A stretch of 64,000 nucleotides of DNA from Micromonospora sp. U21 (GTDB taxonomy: Bacteria > Actinomycetota > Actinomycetes > Mycobacteriales > Micromonosporaceae), in the NCBI RefSeq assembly GCF_018070045.1, contig NZ_JAGPYK010000018.1:62001-126000 (forward strand), given 5' to 3'. Positions 6,444-14,263 of this stretch are shown one piece after another (position 1 is the stretch's first letter; the number at the start of each line of letters is the position of its first letter). Under the pieces are notes generated by a model that searched no databases, was not told the DNA's origin, and saw nothing but the letters and a program-made list of their open reading frames with translations. The translations under genes were made by a program, and so were the position numbers.

Positions 6444-7529
6444 ATGAAACCGGCGCCCCAGACTCGGTTCGGCCTCGTCGGCAGTGGTTGGCGGGGCGAG
6501 TTCTTCCTCCGCCTGGCTCGACTCCTGCCGGAGCGGTTCCGGGCGACCGGGGCGGTCACGCGTACCGAATCGCGCGGTGCCGCGGTGACGGCCGAGTGGG
6601 GCGTGCGGACCTTCCGCACGGCGGCCGAACTGCTCGCCCACGAACGGCCGGACTTCGTCATCGTGTCGGTGCCCTGGCCGGTGACGCCCGAGGTGACCCG
6701 CGACCTGGTCGCGGCCGGCGTGCCGGTACTCGCCGAGACGCCGCCGGCGCCCGACCTGGCCGGGCTGCGGTCCCTCTGGTCCGACGTCGGAGAAAGCGGC
6801 CTGGTGCAGGTCGCCGAGCAGTACCTGCTGATGCCCGGGCACGCGGCCCGTCTGGAGGTGGTCCGCGCCGGGGTGCTCGGTGAACCGACCTCGGTCCAGG
6901 TCTCCTCGACGCACCTGTACCACGCGGTCTCGCTGATCCGTGGCCTGCTCGGCGTCGGGTACGACGCCGCCGAGGTCAGCGCGCGGGCGTTCGTCGCGCC
7001 GCTGGCCAACCCGTTGTCACCCGCCGGCTGGAGCGGTGACGCCACTCCGCAGCAGCTCTCCACCACCCTGGCCACCATCGACTTCGGCGGGCGGATGGGG
7101 TTGTACGACTTCACCGACAACCAGTGGTGGAACCCCCTGCGTGCCCGTCGGTTGGTGGTGCGGGGGTCGCTCGGCGAGTTGGTGGACGATCGGGTCGTCC
7201 GCCTGGTCGACCCGACCACGCCGGTGGAGTCGTCCCTGGTGCGGCGGCAGACCGGCGTCGACCTGAACCTCGAAGGGCTCGACCTGAAGCACATCAGCTT
7301 CGACGGCAGCGTGGTGTACCGGAATCCGTTCGTCGGCAGCGGAATGTCCGACGACGACATCGCCGTGGCCGACATCATGGCTCGTGCCGGCGCCTGGGCG
7401 CGGGAAGAAGGCCCGGCGCCGTATGCCCTGGCGGAGGCGTGCCAGGACCACCTCATCAGCCTCGCCATCGAGGAATCGGTACGCACCGACCGTCCGGTCG
7501 TCACCGCCAGGGAGGCGTGGGCACGGTAG
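6444..7529 (+). CDS. Gfo/Idh/MocA-family protein, variant active site
   Basis: A 361-aa two-domain protein. The Rossmann NAD(P) loop is at the N-terminus (FGLVGSGWRGEFFLRLARLL). The family normally has an (A/C)EKP motif whose Lys acts in catalysis; here the equivalent stretch reads E98-T99-P100 (VLAETPPAPDL), so the Lys is missing. The C-terminal half matches the beta-sheet substrate domain. With Lys absent, the protein may have a different mechanism or a non-catalytic role. The ATG has a clear GAGGAG at 6-7 nt. It stands alone, so no pathway is indicated. Confidence 0.8.
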   Translation: MKPAPQTRFGLVGSGWRGEFFLRLARLLPERFRATGAVTRTESRGAAVTAEWGVRTFRTAAELLAHERPDFVIVSVPWPVTPEVTRDLVAAGVPVLAETPPAPDLAGLRSLWSDVGESGLVQVAEQYLLMPGHAARLEVVRAGVLGEPTSVQVSSTHLYHAVSLIRGLLGVGYDAAEVSARAFVAPLANPLSPAGWSGDATPQQLSTTLATIDFGGRMGLYDFTDNQWWNPLRARRLVVRGSLGELVDDRVVRLVDPTTPVESSLVRRQTGVDLNLEGLDLKHISFDGSVVYRNPFVGSGMSDDDIAVADIMARAGAWAREEGPAPYALAEACQDHLISLAIEESVRTDRPVVTAREAWAR

Positions 7530-7585
7530 CCGCAGCCGAGATCGATCTGTGCTCCGGTCGTGTTCGGGTCCTGACTCGCCGTGGC

Positions 7586-7591
7586 TAGCGT
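7586..7591 (+). promoter_or_regulatory. -10 box (leaderless)
   Basis: TAGCGT, 7 nt before the ATG at 7599. Confidence 0.55.
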
Positions 7592-7598
7592 GCCGGGT

Positions 7599-8057
7599 AT
7601 GACGCCACCGATGCACACGCCGTCCGGGGTCGTTGGCCAGCGGAGCTGGGGGCCGTGGGCCGTCGCCGCCGCCTGCGTGGTGGGGCTGCTGGCGGCGGCA
7701 ATCCCTCCGGTGCTCGGCTTTCTGGTGTTGGCGTACGGCGGCCCGGACATCGATGAGCCGCGAGTCGCAGCCGATCGGTTCGTGCAGCACCTGGAGCAGC
7801 ACCAGGACGACGCCGCTTACCGCTCGATGTGCTCGCAGGCGAAGGACCGGATCACCGTCGCAGAGTTCACCGAGGCGGTGGAGCGCCTGGGCCGCCCGGT
7901 CTCCCACGATCTCGGGCGGGCCGGATTCGGCAACGAAGCCGGCAGCAGTGCGTTCGTGACCGTGCGACTGACCGGCCGCTCAGGTGCGGCGACGTCGGTG
8001 AGTCTCCGGCTCGAGACCGAACCGGGCTGGCGCGTCTGCAGCGACACCTTCGGCTGA
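7599..8057 (+). CDS. Membrane-anchored extracytoplasmic protein
   Basis: About 152 aa: a short cytoplasmic start, one transmembrane helix at about residues 20-45 (AVAAACVVGLLAAAIPPVLG), and an outer domain of about 100 aa. That domain resembles the small NTF2-like lipoprotein domains (DUF4878 style): an initial helix (ADRFVQHLEQHQDDAAY), two Cys, and strands with a repeated VTVRLTG pattern. The resemblance is by pattern only. TAGCGT 7 nt before the ATG at 7599 supports this start over an upstream one. No operon partner is visible. Confidence 0.65.
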   Translation: MTPPMHTPSGVVGQRSWGPWAVAAACVVGLLAAAIPPVLGFLVLAYGGPDIDEPRVAADRFVQHLEQHQDDAAYRSMCSQAKDRITVAEFTEAVERLGRPVSHDLGRAGFGNEAGSSAFVTVRLTGRSGAATSVSLRLETEPGWRVCSDTFG

Positions 8058-8173
8058 CCGTCGTCCTGCGCGTGCACGACGAACCCGAGAGGGTGAGTGC
8101 CGATCGTCGCCCGGCTGCAAGCGGTGCGGTCGCGCCCCCGACACATAGGCCGGAGGCGCCACGTCGTGATGGG

Positions 8174-8365
8174 TCAGCTGGTGAAGTCGTCCGAAACGTC
8201 CCGGGCGTCCTCCTGGACGTGCTCGCCGGGCTTGTTGCCCCGGATTTCATCCCGTTGCGCCACCCGATCCGCCTGCGACCGCTCGTTCTGGGTCATGTTG
8301 CCCACCTGCGCCCCGGCGGGACCGGCCACGCGCTCGACCTGGTCGTTCGCTCTCTCGACGCTCAT
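8174..8365 (-). CDS. Small charged hydrophilic protein
   Basis: A 63-aa, highly charged, Asn/Gln/Asp-rich protein (MSVERANDQVERVAG ... NMTQNERSQADRVAQRDEIR) without cysteines, aromatic core or membrane segment. It is probably disordered or helical in solution. An excellent GAGGGAGG lies 6-7 nt before the ATG and the stop is followed by non-coding DNA, so it is likely real. Its composition recalls small stress-induced proteins (CsbD-like), but no motif proves that. Confidence 0.6.
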   Translation of the reverse strand: MSVERANDQVERVAGPAGAQVGNMTQNERSQADRVAQRDEIRGNKPGEHVQEDARDVSDDFTS

Positions 8366-8600
8366 GTCGCCTCCCTCTCGTCCGGCGGGATGCCTCTCCT
8401 GACCCGCGTCCCCGCCCTCCGTTGGGGAAAACCCTGGGCAGCTCCCGAAGGATGACCCGGAATTGGTTTCTGGGTGCTCCTATCCGGTCCCGGCCGGACG
8501 AGATGTGTTCGCGGCGTGCAGATCTCATGGAGGTCCGTCGCTACTCGTTGTGGCGCCAGAAGCCGTCCGCATAGCGTTCGAGGAGCGGCGATGAAGATGG

Positions 8601-9389
8601 GTGGGCAACGTGAGTTTCGAGGATTGGGTACGACGGTTCGCGGACAATGCCGAGCGCCGCCGGCTCGATGGAGACCCGGCGTGGGAAGCGGCGCGCCCAT
8701 TGGACCCGGCCCTGATTCAGAGCGTGCAGCGATTCCAGGCCGGCGAGGACGGCGACGGCGCGAGGCTCATCCACAAGAGCGACCTGGTCGGCGACCCGCA
8801 CTACCTGGCGGCCATTCGGCTGTTTGTCGCCGAGGAACAGAACCACGCACGGCTTCTCAAACATCTGTTGCTCAGTGCGGGTGCCTCCACGATCGACGGC
8901 CACTGGAGCGATCGGGTGTTCGTGGCGTTGCGGCGCGCACTGGGGCTGCGACTCGAACTGATGACGCTGATGGTCGCGGAGGTCGTCGCGTTGCGCTACT
9001 ACCGAGCGGTACGCGACGGGACAGCGGATCCGCTGGTCACGGATGTTGGTCGCCGCATCCTGGCCGACGAGGAGTCACACGTGCCGTTCCACACCCAGCG
9101 GCTCGGCGAGGGCTTCGCCGGGCTGGGCCGGCCGGCGCGGGCAACGGTGGCGGCCGGTTGGTGGGCACTGCTGCTCGGCGCGGCATGCGTGGTCGCGTAC
9201 GGGCACGGCTCGGCTCTACGCCTGCTCGGTGTCGGTCGGCTCCGCTTCATCGCCGAAACCGCGACGCTCTTTCGACCAGTCGTGCGCGACGTGCTGTTTG
9301 AACGGTGTCGGTCCGACCGTGACGAGCCGCCGGGACAGCACGGGGCTGAGCAGCGAGACAGGCGCGGACACCGCCACCTCGCCAGGTAG
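8601..9389 (+). CDS. Ferritin-like di-iron protein
   Basis: A 262-aa protein with the ligand pattern of a four-helix-bundle di-iron protein: E79-x-x-H82 (AEEQNHARLL), E128 (MVAEVVALRYY) and E158-x-x-H161 (LADEESHVPFH). These would hold two irons, as in the ferritin/ribonucleotide-reductase-like superfamily. A hydrophobic segment (VAAGWWALLLGAACVVAYG, about 185-203) follows, possibly membrane-associating. The C-terminal 30 residues are low complexity. Likely roles are oxygen or peroxide chemistry or a substrate oxidation, and nothing nearby narrows this. The start at 8601 (GTG) is provisional and 8610 is an alternative. Confidence 0.75.
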   Translation: MGNVSFEDWVRRFADNAERRRLDGDPAWEAARPLDPALIQSVQRFQAGEDGDGARLIHKSDLVGDPHYLAAIRLFVAEEQNHARLLKHLLLSAGASTIDGHWSDRVFVALRRALGLRLELMTLMVAEVVALRYYRAVRDGTADPLVTDVGRRILADEESHVPFHTQRLGEGFAGLGRPARATVAAGWWALLLGAACVVAYGHGSALRLLGVGRLRFIAETATLFRPVVRDVLFERCRSDRDEPPGQHGAEQRDRRGHRHLAR

Positions 9390-9428
9390 GCGGAGCCGGT
9401 CCGGTTGGACCGACTCCACCCCAGAGCG

Positions 9429-10361
9429 TCACGGCTTCCAGGAGCCGGAGGTCTCGAACTCGTGCTGGTACTCCAGCGCGCCCTTGGTGTCGGGCACGTC
9501 GAACACGACGCTGCCGGTGCGCTTGGTGCCGGCGGTCAGGTCGTTGCCGGCGGGCATGGGCTTGCCGCACCCCGACAAGGCCCCACCGATCGCATTGGTC
9601 TCGGTGCCGTCGGCGGCGACCCACTGGAAGTAGAACGGGTTCGCCGAGCCGGTGCCCTTGGTGACCGTGAAGGTCACGTCGGCGATCACGTACATGCCCT
9701 CGTCGGGCTTGAGGCCGTACGACTTGCAGGGCTTGGTGGAGGTGCTGAACTTCGTCACCGTGACCTCGACGGTGCCGTCGTCGCCGTCGATGACCAGGGT
9801 GTCCCCGGGCGACATGTTCCGAGTGTCGTCGTCGGCCGATGGCGGGGCCGACGAGGGGGCGTCGCTCGGCGGCTGCCCGACGCCCCGGGTCACGCCCGGG
9901 GTGGGCAGAGCGTCCGTCACGTCGTTGGCGGCATGGTTCGCGCCGATGACCACCGCCACGATGCCGCCGGCGCAGCACAGCAGGGTGAGCACGGCCGCGG
10001 TGACCGCGACGACCACCACCGTCCTGTTGGAGTTCTTCGCCGGCACGGGCGGCGGCATGGTGAGCGGGTAGCCCGGCCCGCCGGGTGGCGGGTAGCCGCC
10101 GCTGCCAGCCGCCGGGTACGCGCCGCCCGGGAGCGGCGGTTGCGGCCAGGCCTGGCCCGGCGGGGTCGGGTACGGCGTGCTGGCGTACGGCGGCTGAGGC
10201 GTGTTCCCCTCTGCCGACCACGGGTTCGGCGGTACGGGTGCCTGCGGGACCGTCGGCTCGGCGGCGGACTGCTGCGGTGTCGCCGGGAACGGCTGGGTCG
10301 GCGGCTCCGGGTTCGGCTGTTGGGGGTCCTGCGGCCCGACGGGGGGCTGGGGGTGGGTCAC
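9429..10361 (-). CDS. Membrane protein with DUF4352-like domain
   Basis: 310 aa. The first ~110 residues are Pro/Gln/Gly-rich and probably cytoplasmic and unfolded. One transmembrane helix (TVVVVAVTAAVLTLLCCAGG) follows, then a Pro/Ser linker and an outer beta-rich domain (TVEVTVTKFST ... YVIADVTFTVTKG ... GSVVFDVPDTKGALEYQ) like the DUF4352 immunoglobulin-type domain of Gram-positive surface proteins. The GTG at 10361 has AAGGAG 5-6 nt upstream; the open frame extends further but without a credible start. The function is unknown. Confidence 0.75.
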   Translation of the reverse strand: MTHPQPPVGPQDPQQPNPEPPTQPFPATPQQSAAEPTVPQAPVPPNPWSAEGNTPQPPYASTPYPTPPGQAWPQPPLPGGAYPAAGSGGYPPPGGPGYPLTMPPPVPAKNSNRTVVVVAVTAAVLTLLCCAGGIVAVVIGANHAANDVTDALPTPGVTRGVGQPPSDAPSSAPPSADDDTRNMSPGDTLVIDGDDGTVEVTVTKFSTSTKPCKSYGLKPDEGMYVIADVTFTVTKGTGSANPFYFQWVAADGTETNAIGGALSGCGKPMPAGNDLTAGTKRTGSVVFDVPDTKGALEYQHEFETSGSWKP

Positions 10362-10570
10362 CGTACTCCTTGGCGCCTCGGTACGTGCGGTTCGCGAACC
10401 CGCCGACGCTACCGTGCGTCGCCGACCGCCCGGTCGTCGCGCCGGATCCGGTCGCACGCCCGGTGCGAGCCCGACGGGGCGTGTGATCGTTACCGACCCA
10501 CCACCAAGGACGGTCGGCGGCAAGCTGAATCAGGGAAAGCTCACACCAGGGAGAGGTGAACGCCTGGGCG

Positions 10571-11227
10571 TCAGCGGAGCGGGAGCACGGCGGCCGTGCG
10601 GACCAGCCCGTCGGCGACCACGAACCGGCCGCTGACCGTGGCCGGAGGGTCGGCGACCGCCGCCGCGTCCACCCGGGCCGGCGAGATCCGGGCGGTGAAA
10701 GTGCCGGCGTCCGGGTCGACCTCCAGCCGGGCGTCGTGGAAGTCCAGCCAGCTTCCGACGACCGGGTGCCAGACCTTGTAGACGGTCTCCTTGGCGCTGA
10801 ACAGCACGACCGGCCAGGAGATGCCGCGGGGCAGCCGCGCGCAGGTCTCCTCCTCCTCGGGCAGGAGCACGAGTCGGCGTACTCCCGCATTGACCTCGCG
10901 GTGCTGCTCGGCGTCCATGCCGACGGACCGGAGGTCGGTGCTGCGTGCCGCCGCGGCGGCGCAGTAGCCGGTGGTGTGGGTGATGCTGCCGACCACCCCG
11001 GCCGGCCAGACGGGCGCGCGGTCGGCGGCGGCCGGCACGGCGGCGGGCGGCAGGCCGAGACCGGCCATCGCCCGCCGAGCGCAGACCCGCCCGGCGGTGA
11101 AGTCCCGCCGGCGGGTCTGAACCGCCCTCTCGCCCAGGCACGCCTGCTCGGCGGCGAGCAGCTCCCCGGCCCAGTCGTCCGGGCGGGCGACGGCCACCGC
11201 GACCGTCGGCGGCAGCAGGTCACGCAT
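10571..11227 (-). CDS. 4'-phosphopantetheinyl transferase, EntD type
   Basis: A 218-aa transferase that moves phosphopantetheine from CoA to carrier proteins of fatty acid, polyketide or peptide synthases. The family signatures are present: GVVGSITHTTGYC before the metal site, the Mg-binding G103-M-D105-A-E107, and the F-S-A-K146-E147-T-V-Y-K151 box. The length is normal for the Sfp/EntD class. No biosynthetic cluster is next to it, so it is probably a general activating enzyme used in trans. Confidence 0.92.
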   Translation of the reverse strand: MRDLLPPTVAVAVARPDDWAGELLAAEQACLGERAVQTRRRDFTAGRVCARRAMAGLGLPPAAVPAAADRAPVWPAGVVGSITHTTGYCAAAAARSTDLRSVGMDAEQHREVNAGVRRLVLLPEEEETCARLPRGISWPVVLFSAKETVYKVWHPVVGSWLDFHDARLEVDPDAGTFTARISPARVDAAAVADPPATVSGRFVVADGLVRTAAVLPLR

Positions 11228-11438
11228 CGCGGGCTACCGGTCGGTAGGAACGGAGGCGCGGCGACGACTTTCGGTCGACCGTCAACTTTCCGACTGTCAC
11301 GAGGGGAGAACGTACCGGAAGGATGTAACACCGGAGGGACGCACAGCGCTCGCCCTGATGGCACCCGGGGGGCCACCATCAACCGCTGACCGGGGCACGG
11401 CAACCGCCAGCCCCACGGACATCTGGAGAGGACGTGCG

Positions 11439-11708
11439 ATGACCGATGGTGCGGAACGGCCGGGGGGCCGGGCTGACGATCACGCGCCGACAACCCCCGG
11501 CTGGAGCTGCGGCTCCTGCGGCGACGAGTGGCCGTGCGCGACGAAGCGCAGCCGGCTGCTGGCCGAATACGGGGGTGACCGGGCGATGCTCAGCGTCTAC
11601 CTGGGCTCCTGTCTCGCCGCCGCCACGGAGGACCTGCGCGCCGCCCCGGTGATGTCCCTCCAGGATCGGTTCATCGGCTGGTTGCCGCGCGGCTCGCGAC
11701 GCGGCTGA
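11439..11708 (+). CDS. Small Cys-rich WPC-motif protein
   Basis: An 89-aa protein with the motif W-x-C24-x-x-C27-G-x-x-W-P-C33-x-x-x-R, followed by a helical region (RLLAEYGGDRAMLSVYLGS). Short proteins of this pattern are common in Micromonosporaceae and are sometimes labelled flavin reductase without evidence. The three cysteines could bind a metal with another ligand. The ATG at 11439 has GAGAGGA 7-8 nt upstream. The function is unknown. Confidence 0.65.
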   Translation: MTDGAERPGGRADDHAPTTPGWSCGSCGDEWPCATKRSRLLAEYGGDRAMLSVYLGSCLAAATEDLRAAPVMSLQDRFIGWLPRGSRRG

Positions 11709-11759
11709 GCCCGCCGGTGACCCCACCCGTCGGGCGGGGCCACCGAGGGCCGGGCTCGT

Positions 11760-12542
11760 TCAGGCGCGCCGGGGCCGCCGGGTCAGGGCGAAGCCGACGA
11801 CGCCGGCCACCGCGGCGAGCACGCCGCCGATGCCCGTCCAGACCCAGCGCGAGCCGAGATCCGGCAGCCAGTCCGTCAGCGGGTCACCCTCGTCGTCGGC
11901 CTCCGCGTCGGCCGCCGGTACGGCGTTGAGCACCGTGCCGGCCCTGGTGTTCGGCACCAGCGGCGCGGCCAGCTCGCCGTCGTCGGCCGAGGCGCCCCGG
12001 TCGGCGGCGGTGCCGACCAGCAGGTCCACGTCGATCGGCGCGCCCAGGTCCGGCTCCGGCAGGTCCACCACGGAGAGCCGGACGACGTACGTGCCGGGCA
12101 GCGGATCGGCCGACCACGGCTCCGCCCAGGGCCGCACCTCGCGCAGCGTGCAGCCCAGCGCCACGCTCGACGCCTGCGCGTCCACGGTCGGGGTCTGCGC
12201 CCCGGCGGTGCACGCCTGCCGCCGGCGCAGCCCGTCGAAGACGTCGACCGTCCAGGTGGACGCACCGCTGCGCGCCTTCGGGAAGGTGACGGTGGCGCTG
12301 ATCTCCTGCACCTGACCGGCCCTTGCCGGGAAGGACCAGTAGAGGTGGTCGCCGACCGAGGCGTCCACCCGCACCGGTTGCCCGGCGGTGATCGGCGTGG
12401 CGGTCAGGAACGACGTGCCGGCCCGGGTCACCGGCGTGGCACCCGGCGATGGGGTGGGGGCGGCGACGGCCGCCGCGGGCAGCAGCGCGGATCCGCCGGC
12501 GGCGAGGACCGCCGCCAGCGACCGGAACAGTGCGATGCGCAT
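11760..12542 (-). CDS. Secreted, C-terminally anchored partner of VWA protein
   Basis: 260 aa: a signal peptide (FRSLAAVLAAGGSALLPAAAVAA), an extracytoplasmic beta-rich domain including GDHLYWSFPARAGQVQEISA that resembles pre-peptidase-type domains, and a C-terminal transmembrane helix followed by RRPRRA. The domain repeats the style of the C-terminal half of the upstream VWA protein. The ATG overlaps the upstream stop by one base (TGATG), so translation is coupled. The pair is probably displayed on the cell surface as one complex. Confidence 0.75.
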   Translation of the reverse strand: MRIALFRSLAAVLAAGGSALLPAAAVAAPTPSPGATPVTRAGTSFLTATPITAGQPVRVDASVGDHLYWSFPARAGQVQEISATVTFPKARSGASTWTVDVFDGLRRRQACTAGAQTPTVDAQASSVALGCTLREVRPWAEPWSADPLPGTYVVRLSVVDLPEPDLGAPIDVDLLVGTAADRGASADDGELAAPLVPNTRAGTVLNAVPAADAEADDEGDPLTDWLPDLGSRWVWTGIGGVLAAVAGVVGFALTRRPRRA

Positions 12543-13825
12543 CAGTTCTCCCTCCAAGTGGCGACCCACCAGCGGGTGAGCAGGCCGGCGAGCAATCCGG
12601 CGAGCAGGCCGGCCACGGTGAGCAGGGCGAGCAGCGCCCAGCCCCGGCCGAGGTCGGGCCCGTCCGGCGCGGGCGCGGCGGCGACCACATCGATGGTCAG
12701 CTCCACCGGCATGCCGGGCGTCGCCGCGGTGCCGGGGCGCGGGGCGAAGGAGTTGCTCACCACCAGGCAGACGGTGGTGGGCTCGATGGCCGCCGTGGCG
12801 GTCTCCTCGACCTCGGCGGCGTCCTCGTCGTCGGCGCTGGCCGACCAGCGCAGCCCGGCGGAGAGCACGTCGGCCCGCCCGCTGCCGGCGTCCGCGCCGC
12901 GGACCAGTTCCCGGCCGTCCGCCGCGGTGGCCCGCAGCAGCACCCCGTAGTCCCGGTTCACCGGCCGGTCCAGGGCCATGCTCACCGACGCCCGCAGCTC
13001 CTGGCCGGGGCGCACCGGCACCCGGTAGTACCGGTGCTCGGAGAACGCCTCCCGGTCGGCGTAGACGCCGGGGGCCAGCAGCGGCGCCGAGTCGCAGGCG
13101 TTCGCGCCGCCGACCACGGTCGGGGCCAGGGTGTGCGTGTCACCGGCACGCTCGACGAGTTGCTTGATCCGGTCGGTCAGCTCCTCGGCGCTCTGCGCCG
13201 CGGTGTAGGTGCCGCCGGTCGCCCCGGCGATGCAGAGAAGTTGCCGGCGGACCTTCTCGTCGGGAGCCAGGCCGAGCGTGTCGACCACCAGGCTGGTGCC
13301 CTGGGCGGCCAACTCGCGGGCCACCTCGCACGGGTCCGGCGGGGCGCAGGTGTCCTCCCCGTCGGTGATCAGCACGATCCGTCGGGTGGTGGCGCCGGTG
13401 CCCAGATCCTGCGCGGCGGAGCGCAGCGCGAGGCCGACCGGCGTGAACCCGGTCGGCCGCAGCGTCGCCACCGCCGCCTTGGCGCGGGCCCGGTCCACCG
13501 GCCCGACGGGCACGATCTGCTGGGTGTCCTGGCAGCCGACCTTCTTGTCCTTGCCCTTGTAGGTCGCGCCGAGCACCCGGATGCCGAGCTGGGTCTCCGC
13601 GGGCAGCGCGTCCACCACCTCGTTGAACGCCTGTTGAGCGACCGAGATTCGGCTACGCCCGTCGATGTCCGCGGCCCGCATCGAGCCGCTGACGTCGAGC
13701 ACCAGCTCGACCCGGGGCGGCTCGGCCACCGGCTCCTCGTCGGCCGCAGCCGGGACCGGCCCGGTCAGTGCGGTGGTCGCCAGCAGTCCGAGAAGGACGG
13801 CCGCCGATCGTCTGAAGTTGATCAC
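12542..13825 (-). CDS. Secreted von Willebrand factor A protein
   Basis: 427 aa. A signal peptide (about residues 1-29) precedes a VWA domain with the metal-binding MIDAS sequence D44-V-S46-G-S48, a downstream Thr (RPTGFTPVG) and the Asp of LITDGEDTC. A second beta-rich region and a C-terminal membrane helix (LLALLTVAGLLAGLLAGLL) follow. VWA domains bind protein partners through a divalent cation. The GTG at 13825 is chosen because TACACT lies 7 nt upstream; a GTG at 13849 would interrupt a clean signal peptide. It heads a two-gene operon with the next gene. Confidence 0.82.
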   Translation of the reverse strand: MINFRRSAAVLLGLLATTALTGPVPAAADEEPVAEPPRVELVLDVSGSMRAADIDGRSRISVAQQAFNEVVDALPAETQLGIRVLGATYKGKDKKVGCQDTQQIVPVGPVDRARAKAAVATLRPTGFTPVGLALRSAAQDLGTGATTRRIVLITDGEDTCAPPDPCEVARELAAQGTSLVVDTLGLAPDEKVRRQLLCIAGATGGTYTAAQSAEELTDRIKQLVERAGDTHTLAPTVVGGANACDSAPLLAPGVYADREAFSEHRYYRVPVRPGQELRASVSMALDRPVNRDYGVLLRATAADGRELVRGADAGSGRADVLSAGLRWSASADDEDAAEVEETATAAIEPTTVCLVVSNSFAPRPGTAATPGMPVELTIDVVAAAPAPDGPDLGRGWALLALLTVAGLLAGLLAGLLTRWWVATWREN

Positions 13826-13832
13826 GGCCCGC

Positions 13833-13838
13833 AGTGTA
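13833..13838 (-). promoter_or_regulatory. -10 box of VWA operon (leaderless)
   Basis: TACACT on the minus strand with a 7-nt gap to the GTG at 13825. Confidence 0.55.
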
Positions 13839-13849
13839 GTGAGATCCAC

Positions 13850-14100
13850 ATTGGATGATCATTCGGGTGGCGGTTGGTGATCGCCGAGCGCCCGGTCCGC
13901 AGCGGTCTCCGTCACCCGTTGATGCCGGGCCGCGGGCACGAGTGGCGGGTGCCGGTGGTGGGTGCGGCGAGCCGGATCACGCGGCCTCGGACCTGCTCGT
14001 TCAGGGCGCTGAGTCCACGCCGGGTCACCCACGGTCAACGGCTGGAGGGGAGGCGTCGGCCCTGCCGGTATCCGTCGGAAATCTGACCCAAGTCGACCCG
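13850..14100. other. Intergenic region without visible gene
   Basis: Lies between the divergent VWA operon and the candidate sRNA. No reading frame has a start site, motif or plausible composition, and no repeat was noticed. Confidence 0.5.
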
Positions 14101-14129
14101 TTGTGTCGGTGGTGCGCGGTGGTTAAGCT
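14101..14129 (+). promoter_or_regulatory. SigA-type promoter of candidate sRNA
   Basis: TTGTGT (14101-14106), a 17-bp spacer and TAAGCT (14124-14129). This is one of the best -35/-10 pairs in the window and points to transcription starting near 14135, with no reading frame behind it. Confidence 0.6.
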
Positions 14130-14134
14130 CTTCA

Positions 14135-14230
14135 TGCGCGCCCCAATCGCCCGCTTCCCCCGTGGCAGGCGATCGGGGCGCGCGTCTTTGTGGAACGGGC
14201 CCGCACGCCGAAGCGTGCGGGCCCGTTTCG
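14135..14230 (+). ncRNA. Candidate small RNA with two hairpins
   Basis: The predicted start falls at the foot of hairpin 1: GCGCGCCCCAATCGCC (14136-14151) pairs with GGCGATCGGGGCGCGC (14168-14183), one mismatch, with a C-rich 16-nt loop. After 10 nt comes hairpin 2: AACGGGCCCGCACGC (14194-14208) pairs perfectly with 14213-14227 around the tetraloop CGAA, followed by TTTCG, which resembles an intrinsic terminator. A promoter, a structured body and a terminator within ~130 bp of otherwise gene-free DNA suggest an sRNA of ~95 nt. A pair of tandem terminators for the flanking minus-strand gene is the alternative. Confidence 0.55.
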
Positions 14231-14263
14231 TCGCGCGCTGAGCGGCGCGTCGCCTGTCGATGC

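Noticed and set aside
10571-11227. Phosphopantetheinyl transferase as part of a biosynthetic cluster
   Set aside because: No carrier protein, polyketide or peptide synthase lies within the window; it is more likely a general activating enzyme.
14135-14230. Naming the candidate sRNA 6C RNA
   Set aside because: Only one loop is C-rich; the second has a CGAA tetraloop, so the defining double C-loop is missing.
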